From: Allopseudospirillum japonicum
GTDB lineage: Bacteria > Pseudomonadota > Gammaproteobacteria > Pseudomonadales > Halomonadaceae
DNA length: 64,000 nt
Assembly: GCF_900108915.1 (NCBI RefSeq)
Contig: NZ_FNYH01000001.1
Span: 1-64,000, forward strand
Reading direction: 5' to 3'
Position 1 is the first letter of the stretch; each line of letters starts with the position of its first letter. Positions 43,875 to 53,964 of the stretch are shown piece by piece. Under the pieces are notes generated by a model. That model did not search any database and had not been told where the DNA came from. It worked only from the letters and a program-made list of their open reading frames with translations. Position numbers and translations under genes: made by a program.

Positions 43875-44454
43875 GTTTCAGTATAAAAAATCGGCGAACT
43901 TATTAAGTTATCATTTTTCAATAAATACGGGCAGTATTGCTATTTTACAAGGCATTAGTGGTATTGGTAAAACGACACTCTTGCATCTTATTGCGGGGTT
44001 TCTTCCTGCATCTCAAGGAGAAATCTACTGGCATCAACAAGCCTTACATAGACTACCAGTAGAAAAACGCCCTGTAAGCTTATTGTTTCAACAGAATAAT
44101 TTATTTGAGCACTTAACGATTGCAGAGAATCTTCAGCTTGGACATAAGCTGCCCCCAACACAAATTCTTGCATCTTTGATACATTTAGGAGGTGATGCTC
44201 GTTGGCTCACCGCCTATCCACGCCAATTATCTGGTGGCCAACAACAACGTGTTGCTTTAGTGCGTACTTTAATGCGCCCCGAACCCCTAGTATTACTTGA
44301 TGAACCTTTTAGTGAACTTGATCCACAAACACGTACTAATGCACGTCAATGGGTTGCTACCTATGCCCATACACACAAAAAAACCTTGCTATTAGTCAGT
44401 CATGATCCACAAGATATTGAACAACTCGATGCACAACCTATTTATATTACCTAA
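43852..44454 (+). CDS. thiQ: Thiamine ABC transporter ATP-binding protein
   Basis: The 200-residue ATPase has Walker A GISGIGKTT (residues 36-44), Q-loop LLFQQNNLFEHLTIAENL, ABC signature LSGGQQQRVALVRTLM, Walker B PLVLLDEPF and switch His in LLLVSHDPQDIEQL. Its length is slightly short of E. coli ThiQ (232), with no extra C-terminal domain, as is normal for ThiQ. It completes the thiBPQ importer for thiamine and thiamine pyrophosphate. It converges with the recombinase gene, 18 bases away. Confidence 0.9.
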   Translation: MLRINQLKFQYKKSANLLSYHFSINTGSIAILQGISGIGKTTLLHLIAGFLPASQGEIYWHQQALHRLPVEKRPVSLLFQQNNLFEHLTIAENLQLGHKLPPTQILASLIHLGGDARWLTAYPRQLSGGQQQRVALVRTLMRPEPLVLLDEPFSELDPQTRTNARQWVATYAHTHKKTLLLVSHDPQDIEQLDAQPIYIT

Positions 44455-44471
44455 ATAATAAGGAGAATCAG

Positions 44472-45506
44472 CTATAAGGGTAAGTTTACCGTATCAACTG
44501 CCTGTAATAACTTTTCCTCGTCTTCAAAGACGTACATTTGAGTTGTTGTTACTGACGCATGTCCCAAGAGTTTTTGAATACTCGTTAAAGGAACACCTTG
44601 ACGTCTTAATTGGGTTGCATATAACTTACGCAGCCCATGCGGATGTACACTGGTCTCAAGCCCATGCGCCGCCAACCGCTGACGTAAAATATAATGCACA
44701 CCGGCTCCAGTTAGCCCATGTTCCCTCAATAAGTGATCATCTTTACGAATCGCACAAAATAATGGGCCTGGCTGATCACCACGACACTGATCAATCCATC
44801 TTTGTACGCAAGACAGCACATCTTGAGGAATCGGCAACCAACGCTCTTTGTCACCCTTACCATAAACCAGCGCATACGCACGCTGATGTTGCTGTTGTGC
44901 CCAAGTTTGGCGTGTTAAGCGCACAAGTTCATTGCGCCTTAGTCCCATCCCAAGTAACACGGCAAAAATAGCTGCATCACGAATCCCTCGGCTACTAATT
45001 TCTTGCTGACAATCTGCTAAAATATGCTGAATTTGTTGATGATTTAGGGGAGCAGGTGGTCTGATACGTTGCCCAGTTTCACGTTTCACCGCTTGAATAC
45101 GGCTCCAATGCTGGCTATCTATCTCGCCTCGCAAATGTAATTCTTTGGCCACCCCTCGAATCCCTGCAAGCAAGGTATTGATTGTGCTGGGTGAGGCGCC
45201 TTGCTGACGTTTTAAAGCAACTAATGCCTGCACATGCTCGCGATCCAGAGTACGCCAATCAAAATAAGCATATGCAGGTTTTTGACCTTGATTAACGCCT
45301 AAAGCACGCGCTACCCAAGCTAAAATAGAGGCCATCGTATGGCGACTTGCTAAAGATCTTAAACTCAGCAAATAAGTTTCTACCACAGGAACATAAGAGT
45401 GCTCGGTATGCGCATACATCTTAGGCGCTTGCACTAAAGATGTTAGCTTAGTGGGTACTTGTTGCGTTAGATTGGCACTTTGCCTACGGGAAATCATGAA
45501 TTGCAT
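44472..45506 (-). CDS. Tyrosine recombinase/integrase
   Basis: The 344-residue product has a SAM-like N-terminal DNA-binding domain (about 40-140, with YLLSLRSLASRHTMASILAW and LVALKRQQGASPSTINTLLA) and a catalytic domain with the R-H-R-H-Y set: Arg in GMGLRRNELVRL near 190, a Lys in VYGKGDKERW, His290 and Arg293 in VHPHGLRKLYATQLRRQG, His316 in LLGHASVTTTQ, and nucleophile Tyr325. The layout resembles XerC/XerD-like and small integrase proteins. No attachment site, phage or integron cassette genes were seen nearby, so it may be a stand-alone chromosomal recombinase. The gene is divergent from recC (59 bases between starts). A second Met at residue 4 is an alternative start. Confidence 0.88.
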   Translation of the reverse strand: MQFMISRRQSANLTQQVPTKLTSLVQAPKMYAHTEHSYVPVVETYLLSLRSLASRHTMASILAWVARALGVNQGQKPAYAYFDWRTLDREHVQALVALKRQQGASPSTINTLLAGIRGVAKELHLRGEIDSQHWSRIQAVKRETGQRIRPPAPLNHQQIQHILADCQQEISSRGIRDAAIFAVLLGMGLRRNELVRLTRQTWAQQQHQRAYALVYGKGDKERWLPIPQDVLSCVQRWIDQCRGDQPGPLFCAIRKDDHLLREHGLTGAGVHYILRQRLAAHGLETSVHPHGLRKLYATQLRRQGVPLTSIQKLLGHASVTTTQMYVFEDEEKLLQAVDTVNLPL

Positions 45507-45565
45507 TCTCTCAATAATAGGTAATAAATATCATCATACCTTAAGGACAAGAGTAACTTCTGCTT

Positions 45566-48500
45566 ATGTATGCACAAGCCTGTCATAATACAGCCCCACT
45601 GACTCCCGGTTTTATGGTACTTCATAGCCATCGAATGGAAGCCCTTAGAGACCTTGTACTTGAGTGGATCAGTCAACACCCGCTCGCACCTTTAGAAAAT
45701 GAGGTTTTTCTAGTTCAAAGTAATGGGATTGCACAGTGGCTCAAACTTGCATTAGCACAAGATGAAGCTTGCGGGATTGCAGCTGCAGTTGATATTCAGC
45801 TTCCCGCACGCTTTTTTTGGCAGGTTTATCGTGCTTACCTTGGTGACCGTCAAGTGCCTAAACATTCACCGATGGATAAAGCACCTTTAACTTGGCGCTT
45901 GTTCCAGCTTCTCCCTCAACTCAGTCAAGACCCTCGCTTTGCTGAACTCGAAGCACAACAAGCGCTCAACCACCAAGATGCCAATGCACGCTATGCACTT
46001 GCGCAATCTTTAGCAGATCTTTTTGATCAATATCAGGTATATCGTGCCCATTGGTTGCAAGATTGGCAACAAAATCGCTTTATTTTACAACACCCTATGC
46101 GGGCGCAAGCCTTCCCCTTGCCAGAAGAACACCAGTGGCAAGCCTATTTGTGGCAAGAAGTCCAAGCCAGCTTGCCCAAGTATGCACGTACCAATAATCG
46201 TGCTCATTTACATCAAGCTTTTTTACAAACAGCAGCTAAAGGCCATCTGCCCCTTAACAAATTACCAAGACGCGTTTTGGTCTTTGGGATCTCCTCCCTA
46301 CCAGTGCAGAGTGTGCAAATTCTGCAAGCCTTGGCCAAACATCTGCAAGTGATTATTTGTGTACATAATCCTTGTCGTTTTTATTGGGGTGATTTAATCA
46401 GTGACCAAAATTTGGTTTGGCAGCTCAATAAACAAGCGCGTCGGCAAGCAGAACATCATCATGTCGCGTTAGCACCAAGCTTACCACCTTTATCAAAAGC
46501 ACCTCGGCATCCGAGTAAGTTCTCTTTTCACAACTTAGCGGACCTGCACCAACACGCGCACCCTCTGCTTGCCGCTTGGGGGCGTCAAGGACGTGATTAT
46601 ATCCACTTATTAGAAGAAGCCGACCACAAAGAAGCCTACGCGCATTTATTCCAGCGTATTGACTTATTTGATTATCCACCTGCTGATTCTATGCTCGCTG
46701 TGATTCAAGAAGACATTCTCGAACTACGTAGCTTACAAGAGATTCAAGCACAACCTAGAAATTGGCAAGCAGCGACGGACCATTCCATTCGTTTTCATAG
46801 CGCCCACACCAAACATAGAGAAGTCGAAATTTTACAAGACCAACTCTTGGCCTTATTTCAACAACATCCAGATTTACAACCCAAGGATGTGATTGTCATG
46901 ATGCCGCAAGTGGACACTTATGTGGCCGCGATTCAGGCTGTTTTCGGCCAAGTTGATCCTCAAGATCCAAGATATTTACCTTATGCTTTGGCTGACCGCC
47001 AACATGCCCAGCACCAAAATCTTATTTTAGCGCTCGAAAGCCTTCTTAATTTGCAAGAGCATAAGTGCACATTTAGCCAGCTTTTCCAATTACTAGAAGT
47101 CCCTGCCATACGTGCCCGCTTCGGTTTGCAAGAAAAAGACCTTCCTTTAATTCGCACTTGGCTAGAACAAGCAGGTGCACGCTGGGGGCTCAATGCCCAT
47201 CACAGGAAGGCTTTAGGTCTACAAACCGAATTCAACCAAAATACTTGGGCCTTTGCATTGGAACGTTTATGGCTAGGTTATGCCTTAGGAGACCAAAGCC
47301 AACCTTGGCAAGGCTTGTACCCTTATGCAGATATTGGCGGCTTAGATGCCCCTGTACTTGGTTTACTCGATGCTTGGTTTCGACGCTTATTAAGCTATGT
47401 ACAACATGTACAAGAAGCACGCGAACCCCAAGCTTGGGTCAGCTTTTTACATCAGGTGTTAGAGGATTTCTTTCTTGCACAAGAAAGTAGCGAGGCTCTT
47501 TTACTAGAACATTTGCATCAAACCCTAGATGCTTGGTTAGAAACTTGCCAACGGGCTGAGTTTTCTCAACCTCTGCCAATTAAGCTAGTGGCACATGTCT
47601 GGTTACAAAGCCTGCAAACCGATGGTGTCGCACAACGTTTTTTAGGGGGTGCGATTAACTTTTGTACCCTGATGCCCATGCGTGCCATCCCTTTCCAAGT
47701 GGTCTGCCTTTTAGGTATGAACGAAGCGGATTATCCAAGGCAACGCACAGTACAAGCTTTTGATTTAATGGCCTTGTATCCACAAGCAGGTGATAGAGCA
47801 CGCCGCGATGATGATAGATATCTTTTTTTAGAAGCCCTGTTATCTGCGCGTCGTCATTTACATATCAGCTGGTTAGGGCGAGATGCTCAAGATAACAGCG
47901 AGCGGATGCCTTCCGTTTTGGTGGGACAATTAAGAGATTATATTCAACAAGGTTGGCAATTACCGCCAGAGTTAGCAAAACACAACAAAAGCCTACTCGA
48001 TTACCTCACTTATGAACATCCGTTACAAGCGTTCAGCCCACAATACTTTCTACAAGCAGCTCATACTTGTGATCAACATAGCTTATTTAGCTATAATCCG
48101 CACTGGCGTGCTTTGTACACAGGTGAGATGCACACCCAAGGGCTGCCCCTTCCACACACTCATGCTGGATGCCTTGCTGGTGAATCCACAGAGACCAAAC
48201 TCGATCTAGAAACCTTGAGCCGATTTTTTGCACACCCTGTTGATTATTTTTGTCGACATCACTTAGGCGCGCCTTTTTATTACCAAGAGTTAATTTATGA
48301 AGATCTAGAGCCTTTTACCTTAGATCCTTTACAGAACTATCAGATACGCGACTTTTTATTAAAACAGGTACTTAGCACTCTGATTGACACAAATCAGCCG
48401 CACACCTTATCTGAACCTGAACATGCACCTATCCAGCAACACCAGATCCAGCACAGTTTGCAACAAGCCCTTGATCAACTCCAAGGCCAAGGACGCTTAC

Positions 48501-49291
48501 CTTGTTTACATTTTGCGCAGCCTTTACGTGAAGCTTTTGGTTATCAAATCACCCAGTTAGTAGAAAACTATCAAGAGGTTCGGCGCCTCTGGTTCCAGCA
48601 AGATCAGCACCCCGTGCAAGTCAGCATGGCCGCACATACCTATCAAGCAGCGGATTTAGCCGAAATTAGCTTAGAAGATGCGCCACAAGCCTATCCTGAG
48701 CTTCTTGATTGGGTGGATGCTTTACATCAAGATCACCAAGGTAAAATGGCACGTATTCACCTTTATCCACATACTCTCGCCACTAATAAAGATAAGATCT
48801 TTAAAATCAACAGTCTTGCTAGTTTTTGGCTCGAATATTTGGCACTTTGTGTACAACAGCCCCAACCAAGCTTCCATTACCTTGTACTCGCTTTAGATCA
48901 AACCCTTTGTTGGCCAGCCATGCCTCCACAACAAGCACAAGCCTTACTCCATGACATTTGCAGTGCTTGGCAATATAGCCAACACACCCCCTTGCCCTTG
49001 GCTCCCAGAAGCAGTATGACTTGGTTGCATACCTACTATCACAAGCAAGGTGATACAAACGAGGCGCTTGCGCAAGCCCGTCAGGTATATCATGCTGAAA
49101 CCCAAATTTGGTCACGGCCTGAATGCGCTCCAGGAAGCGCTTTAAGTGAAATTTTTCCACACTTTGAGGACTTGCAAACCGCGGATGAGGGATTTGTCTA
49201 CTGGACACAAAAGCTTTATCAACCTTTGTTTGCACACTTAAAAAAGTCTCTCCCTCTGACCCAACTTTTGCATTGCAATAAGGATGCCTAA
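45566..49291 (+). CDS. recC: Exodeoxyribonuclease V gamma subunit RecC
   Basis: The 1241-residue product matches RecC: VLHSHRMEALRDLVLEWISQ and ENEVFLVQSNGIAQWLKLAL in the first 75 residues, LPRRVLVFGISSLPVQSVQI near 230, IRFHSAHTKHREVEILQDQL near 410, VVCLLGMNEADYPRQ near 715 and FFAHPVDYFCRHHLGAPFYY near 890. RecC recognises Chi and holds RecB and RecD in the helicase-nuclease that resects broken DNA ends and degrades foreign DNA. It is longer than E. coli RecC (1122). The start at 45566 has AAGGACAAGAG upstream; the homologous N-terminus begins near the Met at 45614, so a later start is possible. recB starts 3 bases after its stop. Confidence 0.93.
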   Translation: MYAQACHNTAPLTPGFMVLHSHRMEALRDLVLEWISQHPLAPLENEVFLVQSNGIAQWLKLALAQDEACGIAAAVDIQLPARFFWQVYRAYLGDRQVPKHSPMDKAPLTWRLFQLLPQLSQDPRFAELEAQQALNHQDANARYALAQSLADLFDQYQVYRAHWLQDWQQNRFILQHPMRAQAFPLPEEHQWQAYLWQEVQASLPKYARTNNRAHLHQAFLQTAAKGHLPLNKLPRRVLVFGISSLPVQSVQILQALAKHLQVIICVHNPCRFYWGDLISDQNLVWQLNKQARRQAEHHHVALAPSLPPLSKAPRHPSKFSFHNLADLHQHAHPLLAAWGRQGRDYIHLLEEADHKEAYAHLFQRIDLFDYPPADSMLAVIQEDILELRSLQEIQAQPRNWQAATDHSIRFHSAHTKHREVEILQDQLLALFQQHPDLQPKDVIVMMPQVDTYVAAIQAVFGQVDPQDPRYLPYALADRQHAQHQNLILALESLLNLQEHKCTFSQLFQLLEVPAIRARFGLQEKDLPLIRTWLEQAGARWGLNAHHRKALGLQTEFNQNTWAFALERLWLGYALGDQSQPWQGLYPYADIGGLDAPVLGLLDAWFRRLLSYVQHVQEAREPQAWVSFLHQVLEDFFLAQESSEALLLEHLHQTLDAWLETCQRAEFSQPLPIKLVAHVWLQSLQTDGVAQRFLGGAINFCTLMPMRAIPFQVVCLLGMNEADYPRQRTVQAFDLMALYPQAGDRARRDDDRYLFLEALLSARRHLHISWLGRDAQDNSERMPSVLVGQLRDYIQQGWQLPPELAKHNKSLLDYLTYEHPLQAFSPQYFLQAAHTCDQHSLFSYNPHWRALYTGEMHTQGLPLPHTHAGCLAGESTETKLDLETLSRFFAHPVDYFCRHHLGAPFYYQELIYEDLEPFTLDPLQNYQIRDFLLKQVLSTLIDTNQPHTLSEPEHAPIQQHQIQHSLQQALDQLQGQGRLPCLHFAQPLREAFGYQITQLVENYQEVRRLWFQQDQHPVQVSMAAHTYQAADLAEISLEDAPQAYPELLDWVDALHQDHQGKMARIHLYPHTLATNKDKIFKINSLASFWLEYLALCVQQPQPSFHYLVLALDQTLCWPAMPPQQAQALLHDICSAWQYSQHTPLPLAPRSSMTWLHTYYHKQGDTNEALAQARQVYHAETQIWSRPECAPGSALSEIFPHFEDLQTADEGFVYWTQKLYQPLFAHLKKSLPLTQLLHCNKDA

Positions 49292-49294
49292 AAC

Positions 49295-52200
49295 ATGCAA
49301 ACGCTTGATCCTATGAGCCTTCCCCTACAAGGGGTACGTTTTATTGAAGCCAGTGCAGGGACGGGTAAAACTTGGACGCTGGCCGCCTTATATGTGCGCC
49401 TGATTTTGGCACATGGACAAGCACAAGACGGTCACCAACCTTTGCTGCCCCCAGAAATTTTAGTAGTCACTTTTACCCGTGCGGCAACTCAAGAAGTCCG
49501 TGAGCGTATTCGGCGGCGTTTATTAGAAGCGGCTGCCTATTTTCAAACAGCAACAGCGCCTGCAGATGCTTTCTTATCGGCATTAAAAACCAGTTTCCCC
49601 ACCGAGCAACATGCTCAATGCGCGCAAACGCTATCTTTAGCCGCTGATTGGATGGACCAAGCACGCATCACCACCATTCATGCTTGGTGCCAGCAGGTAT
49701 TACAAGAATATGCACTGACCAGTGGCCAATTAGAGGCCTTCAATATCACTGAAGAAGAAGATATTTTATATCTAGAAGCCAGTCGTGATTATTGGCGGCG
49801 TTATTATTACCCCCTCAACCCAGAGTTAGCCGCCTGGATCAGTCAAGTATTTACTGATCCAGAAAAATTATTAAAACAAGCTAAACCATTAATTTCGCGT
49901 CATCTTGTGCATATCCATTACCAAGGCAAGGCTATGCCACAAGTAGTTGACTTTGAAGATATCGTGAATCAACAAAATTGCTGGCTGCACAACTTAGAAA
50001 CTGAATTGACCTCTGTATGTCGCTTGTTTTCACAGCAACATACTGAAATTCAGCAGTTACTGACAGAAAAACTCCCTGATCTCAATCTAAAATTTTATCA
50101 AAAATGGCCAAAACCCTTTTTAGATTTACAAAGTATTTTAGCGCAAAAAAATTTATTTAAAGGTCAGGACACCCACCTAAAAATTCTTAAAAAATTTAGC
50201 GCTTCTGGCATCCAAGTAAAGAAAGATAAAAAAGTACCTCAACATCCCTTTTTTGATGCCATGGATCGGCTCGTGGCTGTCTTAGAAGCAAATCCCCAGT
50301 TGGACGCCTTATTTCAACTTCACGCTGCTTACGGGATTGAACAAGAATTTGTAAAAATTAAAAAGCATTTAAATGTTAAAACGTTTCAAGATTTAATCCA
50401 AGAACTGGCCTCCCTCATCCAACAACCGGAAAACCAAGGGCTCGCTTATCAGCTAGCGCAGCAATATCCCGCTGCCCTAATTGATGAATTTCAAGATACA
50501 GATGCATTACAGTATCAGATTTTTAAATCCATTTATTTCGAACGCCCTAACACCACCTGTATTTTGATTGGTGACCCGAAACAAGCAATTTATGCGTTCC
50601 GCAATGCAGATATTTATACTTATTTAAATGCACGTCATGCAGTCGCTGATTACGCTTATACTCTGGGAACTAACTTTCGTTCGGCTAAAAACCTAGTTGA
50701 AGGGATCAACCAAATTTTTACGCGAGCACAGAAGTATCCACAAGGTGCTTTTAAGATCGCCTCTTCGCAGCTAGGCCAAGGGCTAGACTTTCATCCAGTT
50801 CAAGCGGCCGATACCTTGTACCAATGGCAATACCTTGACCAAGCACCTCCAGCACCCATCCATTTTTGGCATTTACCCAGCCAAGGCGCTACTTGTAGTC
50901 TCAAGCATTATCAAGAGGTACTTGCAGAGTATTGCGCATATCAAATTTATCAGTTACTTAGCCAAAGTCAGGATGGCAAAACTTATTTACAAAATAGTCA
51001 AAATGGCGATAAAAAAAGGATTCAAGCTAAAGATATTGCTATTTTAGTGCATGATTATAAAGAGGCGCAAAAAATCCGCCAAGCTCTGTATCAGTATCAT
51101 ATTAAGGCACTCTATGTTTCTGAGCGCCAATCAATTTATAATACGCAAGAAGCGCATCAATTAAGGTACTGGTTAAGAGCCATCCACGAACCTTATCAGG
51201 AAGCTTATATTAAAGTTGCTTTAGTCAGCCTATTATCTAACTGGCATGCACTACAGGCATTACAAACTGATGATTTAGCTTGGGAACAACATTTATATGC
51301 TTTTCGCCGCTATCATAAAATTTGGTTAAAAGAAGGTATTTTGCCTACCTTGCAGGCCTTATATCAAGATTACCGTCTCGCTGAACGTTATCTCCATAAA
51401 GTACAACAAGGCGAACGTGCACTAACAAATTTTTTACATCTTGCTGAACTTTTACAAGAAGCTTCTCTAGAAATTGAAACCCCTTGGGGATTATTACAAT
51501 ATTTAGACATGCAAATTCATCAAGCACAACAAGCACGTGCCAATAGCGAACATTTATTACGTTTAGAAAGCGATGCTAATTTAGTGCAGATTGTCACCTT
51601 GTATAAATCTAAGGGTCTCGAGTATCCTTTTGTATTTATTCCTTTTGCTTGCCATAAAATCAAGGATAAAAATCAGGAAGTTTATTTTTATCATAATACG
51701 CAAGGCCAGCTGGTTGGTGATTTTAACACTAAAACTAATGAAATAGCTAAACAAGCCGCTTTTGAAGAACATTTACAAGAGCAAATTCGCTTACTTTATG
51801 TGGGGATGACACGTGCTATTTATGGTCTTTTTTTAGGGGTGGCCAATATTGCCGAGAAAAAAAATTCAATATCTAGTATTTTGCACCAAACCGCTTTTGG
51901 TTATTTACTTGCAGGAACGCCTCACAAAGCGATGACAGAGGCTGATTTAACCCAGTCTTTGCACCAGCTGACCACACAAAACCCCCACTTGTTTGCGCAT
52001 TATCAGGTACCTGAGCAAGTGCCTCTCGAAGGAAAATATCAGCCAGAAAACCCCAATATGCAGCTTAAGCCGGCCCCGTTAATCAATCATCAAGCGCGTA
52101 CCCCTTGGTGGATCGCTAGTTATAGTGCTTTGGTCCCTGTAAAAGACAAAGATACTTTACCGGATGAGGTAACAGAAATAGCCGCCTATCCCTTAGATGA

Positions 52201-53068
52201 AGAAGCCTTACAAGCCTTGCGACATCCGAACCTGCCGTTGTTGACCCAAGATGGATTAGCATTTGCTGACGAAGATTTTCAGCTCGATACTGAGATAGAA
52301 ACACCTATCAACCCACAGCTCATTCACTATATACACTGGTTTCCGCGCGGCCCACGTCAAGGCACTTTTTTACATGAAGTTTTGGAAGCGGCAACCAAGG
52401 AGGGCTGGGCACAGATGGCTAGCCAAAGCCCAGTGCGCCGCCAGCTAGTGCAATGGCGTTGCCAGTCTAAGGGGCTAGAGGCTTGGGTCCCTGTCTTAGA
52501 TGCTTATCTTTATCAATTTGCACGAACTTACTTACCTGCACCAAAACACCAACAGAGTTTACAGGATTTGCAGGATATCCCTTTAACCCATATTCAACAT
52601 TGGCAAACTGAGATGGAGTTTTGGTTAACCTGCCACCAAGTGCGGATACAAGAAATCGATGCTTGGGCTACGCAAGCGCTTTGGCCAGGACATCCACGCC
52701 CCAGAGTGCAACCTGTTTTTTTGCAAGGTATGTTCAAAGGGTACATTGATTTAGTTTTCGAGCATCAGGGTAAATATTTTATTATTGATTACAAATCCAA
52801 TTGGTTGGGGCAAGACGCCAGCGCGTACACCCATGAGGCGCTCATTCAGGCATTAATGCAACACAGGTATGATTTGCAATACCTTTTTTATACCCTTGCT
52901 TTGCATCGGCTGTTAAAATCTCGCCATCCTCATTATGATTATGATCTGCACTTTGGTGGTGTTTATTACTGGTTTATTCGTGCGCTTGATGCGCCGCATC
53001 AAGGCCTGATTTATGACAAACCGCCACGCGATCTTATCGAACGTTTGGATGCTTATTTCCGTGCCTAA
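49295..53068 (+). CDS. recB: Exodeoxyribonuclease V beta subunit RecB
   Basis: The 1257-residue product is a complete RecB: Walker A FIEASAGTGKTWTLAALYV (about 16-34), VVTFTRAATQEVRERIRRRL, Walker B ALIDEFQDTDALQYQIF near 395-410, IGDPKQAIYAFRNADIYTYL, LGTNFRSAKNLV, VTLYKSKGLEYPFVFIPFAC and RLLYVGMTRAIYGLFLGV for the UvrD-like helicase. The C-terminal nuclease has GTFLHEVLEAA, GYIDLVFEHQGKYFIIDYKS with the catalytic Asp and Lys, and FGGVYYWFIRALD. It works with RecC on double-strand ends. No recD follows; the next gene encodes a pseudouridine synthase 18 bases on. It is transcribed with recC. Confidence 0.94.
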   Translation: MQTLDPMSLPLQGVRFIEASAGTGKTWTLAALYVRLILAHGQAQDGHQPLLPPEILVVTFTRAATQEVRERIRRRLLEAAAYFQTATAPADAFLSALKTSFPTEQHAQCAQTLSLAADWMDQARITTIHAWCQQVLQEYALTSGQLEAFNITEEEDILYLEASRDYWRRYYYPLNPELAAWISQVFTDPEKLLKQAKPLISRHLVHIHYQGKAMPQVVDFEDIVNQQNCWLHNLETELTSVCRLFSQQHTEIQQLLTEKLPDLNLKFYQKWPKPFLDLQSILAQKNLFKGQDTHLKILKKFSASGIQVKKDKKVPQHPFFDAMDRLVAVLEANPQLDALFQLHAAYGIEQEFVKIKKHLNVKTFQDLIQELASLIQQPENQGLAYQLAQQYPAALIDEFQDTDALQYQIFKSIYFERPNTTCILIGDPKQAIYAFRNADIYTYLNARHAVADYAYTLGTNFRSAKNLVEGINQIFTRAQKYPQGAFKIASSQLGQGLDFHPVQAADTLYQWQYLDQAPPAPIHFWHLPSQGATCSLKHYQEVLAEYCAYQIYQLLSQSQDGKTYLQNSQNGDKKRIQAKDIAILVHDYKEAQKIRQALYQYHIKALYVSERQSIYNTQEAHQLRYWLRAIHEPYQEAYIKVALVSLLSNWHALQALQTDDLAWEQHLYAFRRYHKIWLKEGILPTLQALYQDYRLAERYLHKVQQGERALTNFLHLAELLQEASLEIETPWGLLQYLDMQIHQAQQARANSEHLLRLESDANLVQIVTLYKSKGLEYPFVFIPFACHKIKDKNQEVYFYHNTQGQLVGDFNTKTNEIAKQAAFEEHLQEQIRLLYVGMTRAIYGLFLGVANIAEKKNSISSILHQTAFGYLLAGTPHKAMTEADLTQSLHQLTTQNPHLFAHYQVPEQVPLEGKYQPENPNMQLKPAPLINHQARTPWWIASYSALVPVKDKDTLPDEVTEIAAYPLDEEALQALRHPNLPLLTQDGLAFADEDFQLDTEIETPINPQLIHYIHWFPRGPRQGTFLHEVLEAATKEGWAQMASQSPVRRQLVQWRCQSKGLEAWVPVLDAYLYQFARTYLPAPKHQQSLQDLQDIPLTHIQHWQTEMEFWLTCHQVRIQEIDAWATQALWPGHPRPRVQPVFLQGMFKGYIDLVFEHQGKYFIIDYKSNWLGQDASAYTHEALIQALMQHRYDLQYLFYTLALHRLLKSRHPHYDYDLHFGGVYYWFIRALDAPHQGLIYDKPPRDLIERLDAYFRA

Positions 53069-53086
53069 CTGAGAGCATCATCTGCT

Positions 53087-53956
53087 ATGTCTTCCACTCC
53101 ACAAATTCAACAACTGCATTGGCAAGGACAAGTCCAATCCACACACGCAGGCATGAAGGCGGTCGATTATCTCCACCAGCAAACGCAGATTAGCAAGGTC
53201 AAACTCAAAGATGCTCTTGCCAAGGGAGCTTGTGTCTATTTACAGCCCAAAGCGGGCAAATCTACATGGAAGCCACTGCGGCGTGCGAGTCGTTTGTTAA
53301 ATACGGGTGATCAACTCAAACTGGCTTACGATGCACAAATTCTTGCATTAACGCCACCACAACCAGAATGTTTATATCGCCACAAGGCGTATAGTCTCTG
53401 GTTTAAACCAGCGGGTTTGTTATCACAAGCGAGCCTCTATGGTGATCACTGTACCTTATTACGTCAGGCAGAGTTACAACTTGGCCATTCACTTTGGCTC
53501 ACGCAACGCCTTGACCGTGAAGCCAGTGGTTTAATTTTGCTGGCGCATCAAACCCAAGCTGCCGCCCAGATTAATCGCTTGTTACAAACACGGCAACTCG
53601 CTAAAACTTATCATGTACAGGTACAGGGTCTTTGTGCGCTGCAAACCCCTATCACTTTAGAACACCCTTTAGATGGCAAAACCGCGATCACCCATCTACA
53701 AGGCCTGCAAACGACCCCAGAAGGCAATACTTGGTTATCTGTGCGGATCGAAACCGGCCGCAAACACCAAATCCGCCGCCATCTTGCACATTATGGCCAT
53801 CCTGTCCTCGGCGATCCTAGATATGGATCCGCCCCACATCCACAAGGTTTACAATTACAGGCAATCGCCCTTAAGCTGCCTTGGCAAAAACAAAATTACC
53901 ACTTTCAATTAGCGGAACTTGCCCCACACTTGGCTATTTTCCCATCTCTTAAGTAA
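53087..53956 (+). CDS. RluA-family pseudouridine synthase
   Basis: The 289-residue product has an S4-like N-terminal part (MKAVDYLHQQTQISKVKLKD) and the RluA catalytic domain, with YSLWFKPAGLLSQAS, the catalytic Asp in TQRLDREASGLILLAHQ (about residue 143), AKTYHVQVQG and IETGRKHQIRRHLAHYGHP, then VLGDPRYGS. It isomerises a uridine in rRNA or tRNA, but the exact target site cannot be assigned by eye. It follows recB by 18 bases, where recD is common in relatives, and precedes the 166-residue gene by 8 bases. Confidence 0.88.
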   Translation: MSSTPQIQQLHWQGQVQSTHAGMKAVDYLHQQTQISKVKLKDALAKGACVYLQPKAGKSTWKPLRRASRLLNTGDQLKLAYDAQILALTPPQPECLYRHKAYSLWFKPAGLLSQASLYGDHCTLLRQAELQLGHSLWLTQRLDREASGLILLAHQTQAAAQINRLLQTRQLAKTYHVQVQGLCALQTPITLEHPLDGKTAITHLQGLQTTPEGNTWLSVRIETGRKHQIRRHLAHYGHPVLGDPRYGSAPHPQGLQLQAIALKLPWQKQNYHFQLAELAPHLAIFPSLK

Positions 53957-53964
53957 GGCTTTGT

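Noticed and set aside
44543-44971. 142-codon plus-strand frame
   Set aside because: It is antisense to the tyrosine recombinase, whose catalytic residues are all present on the minus strand.
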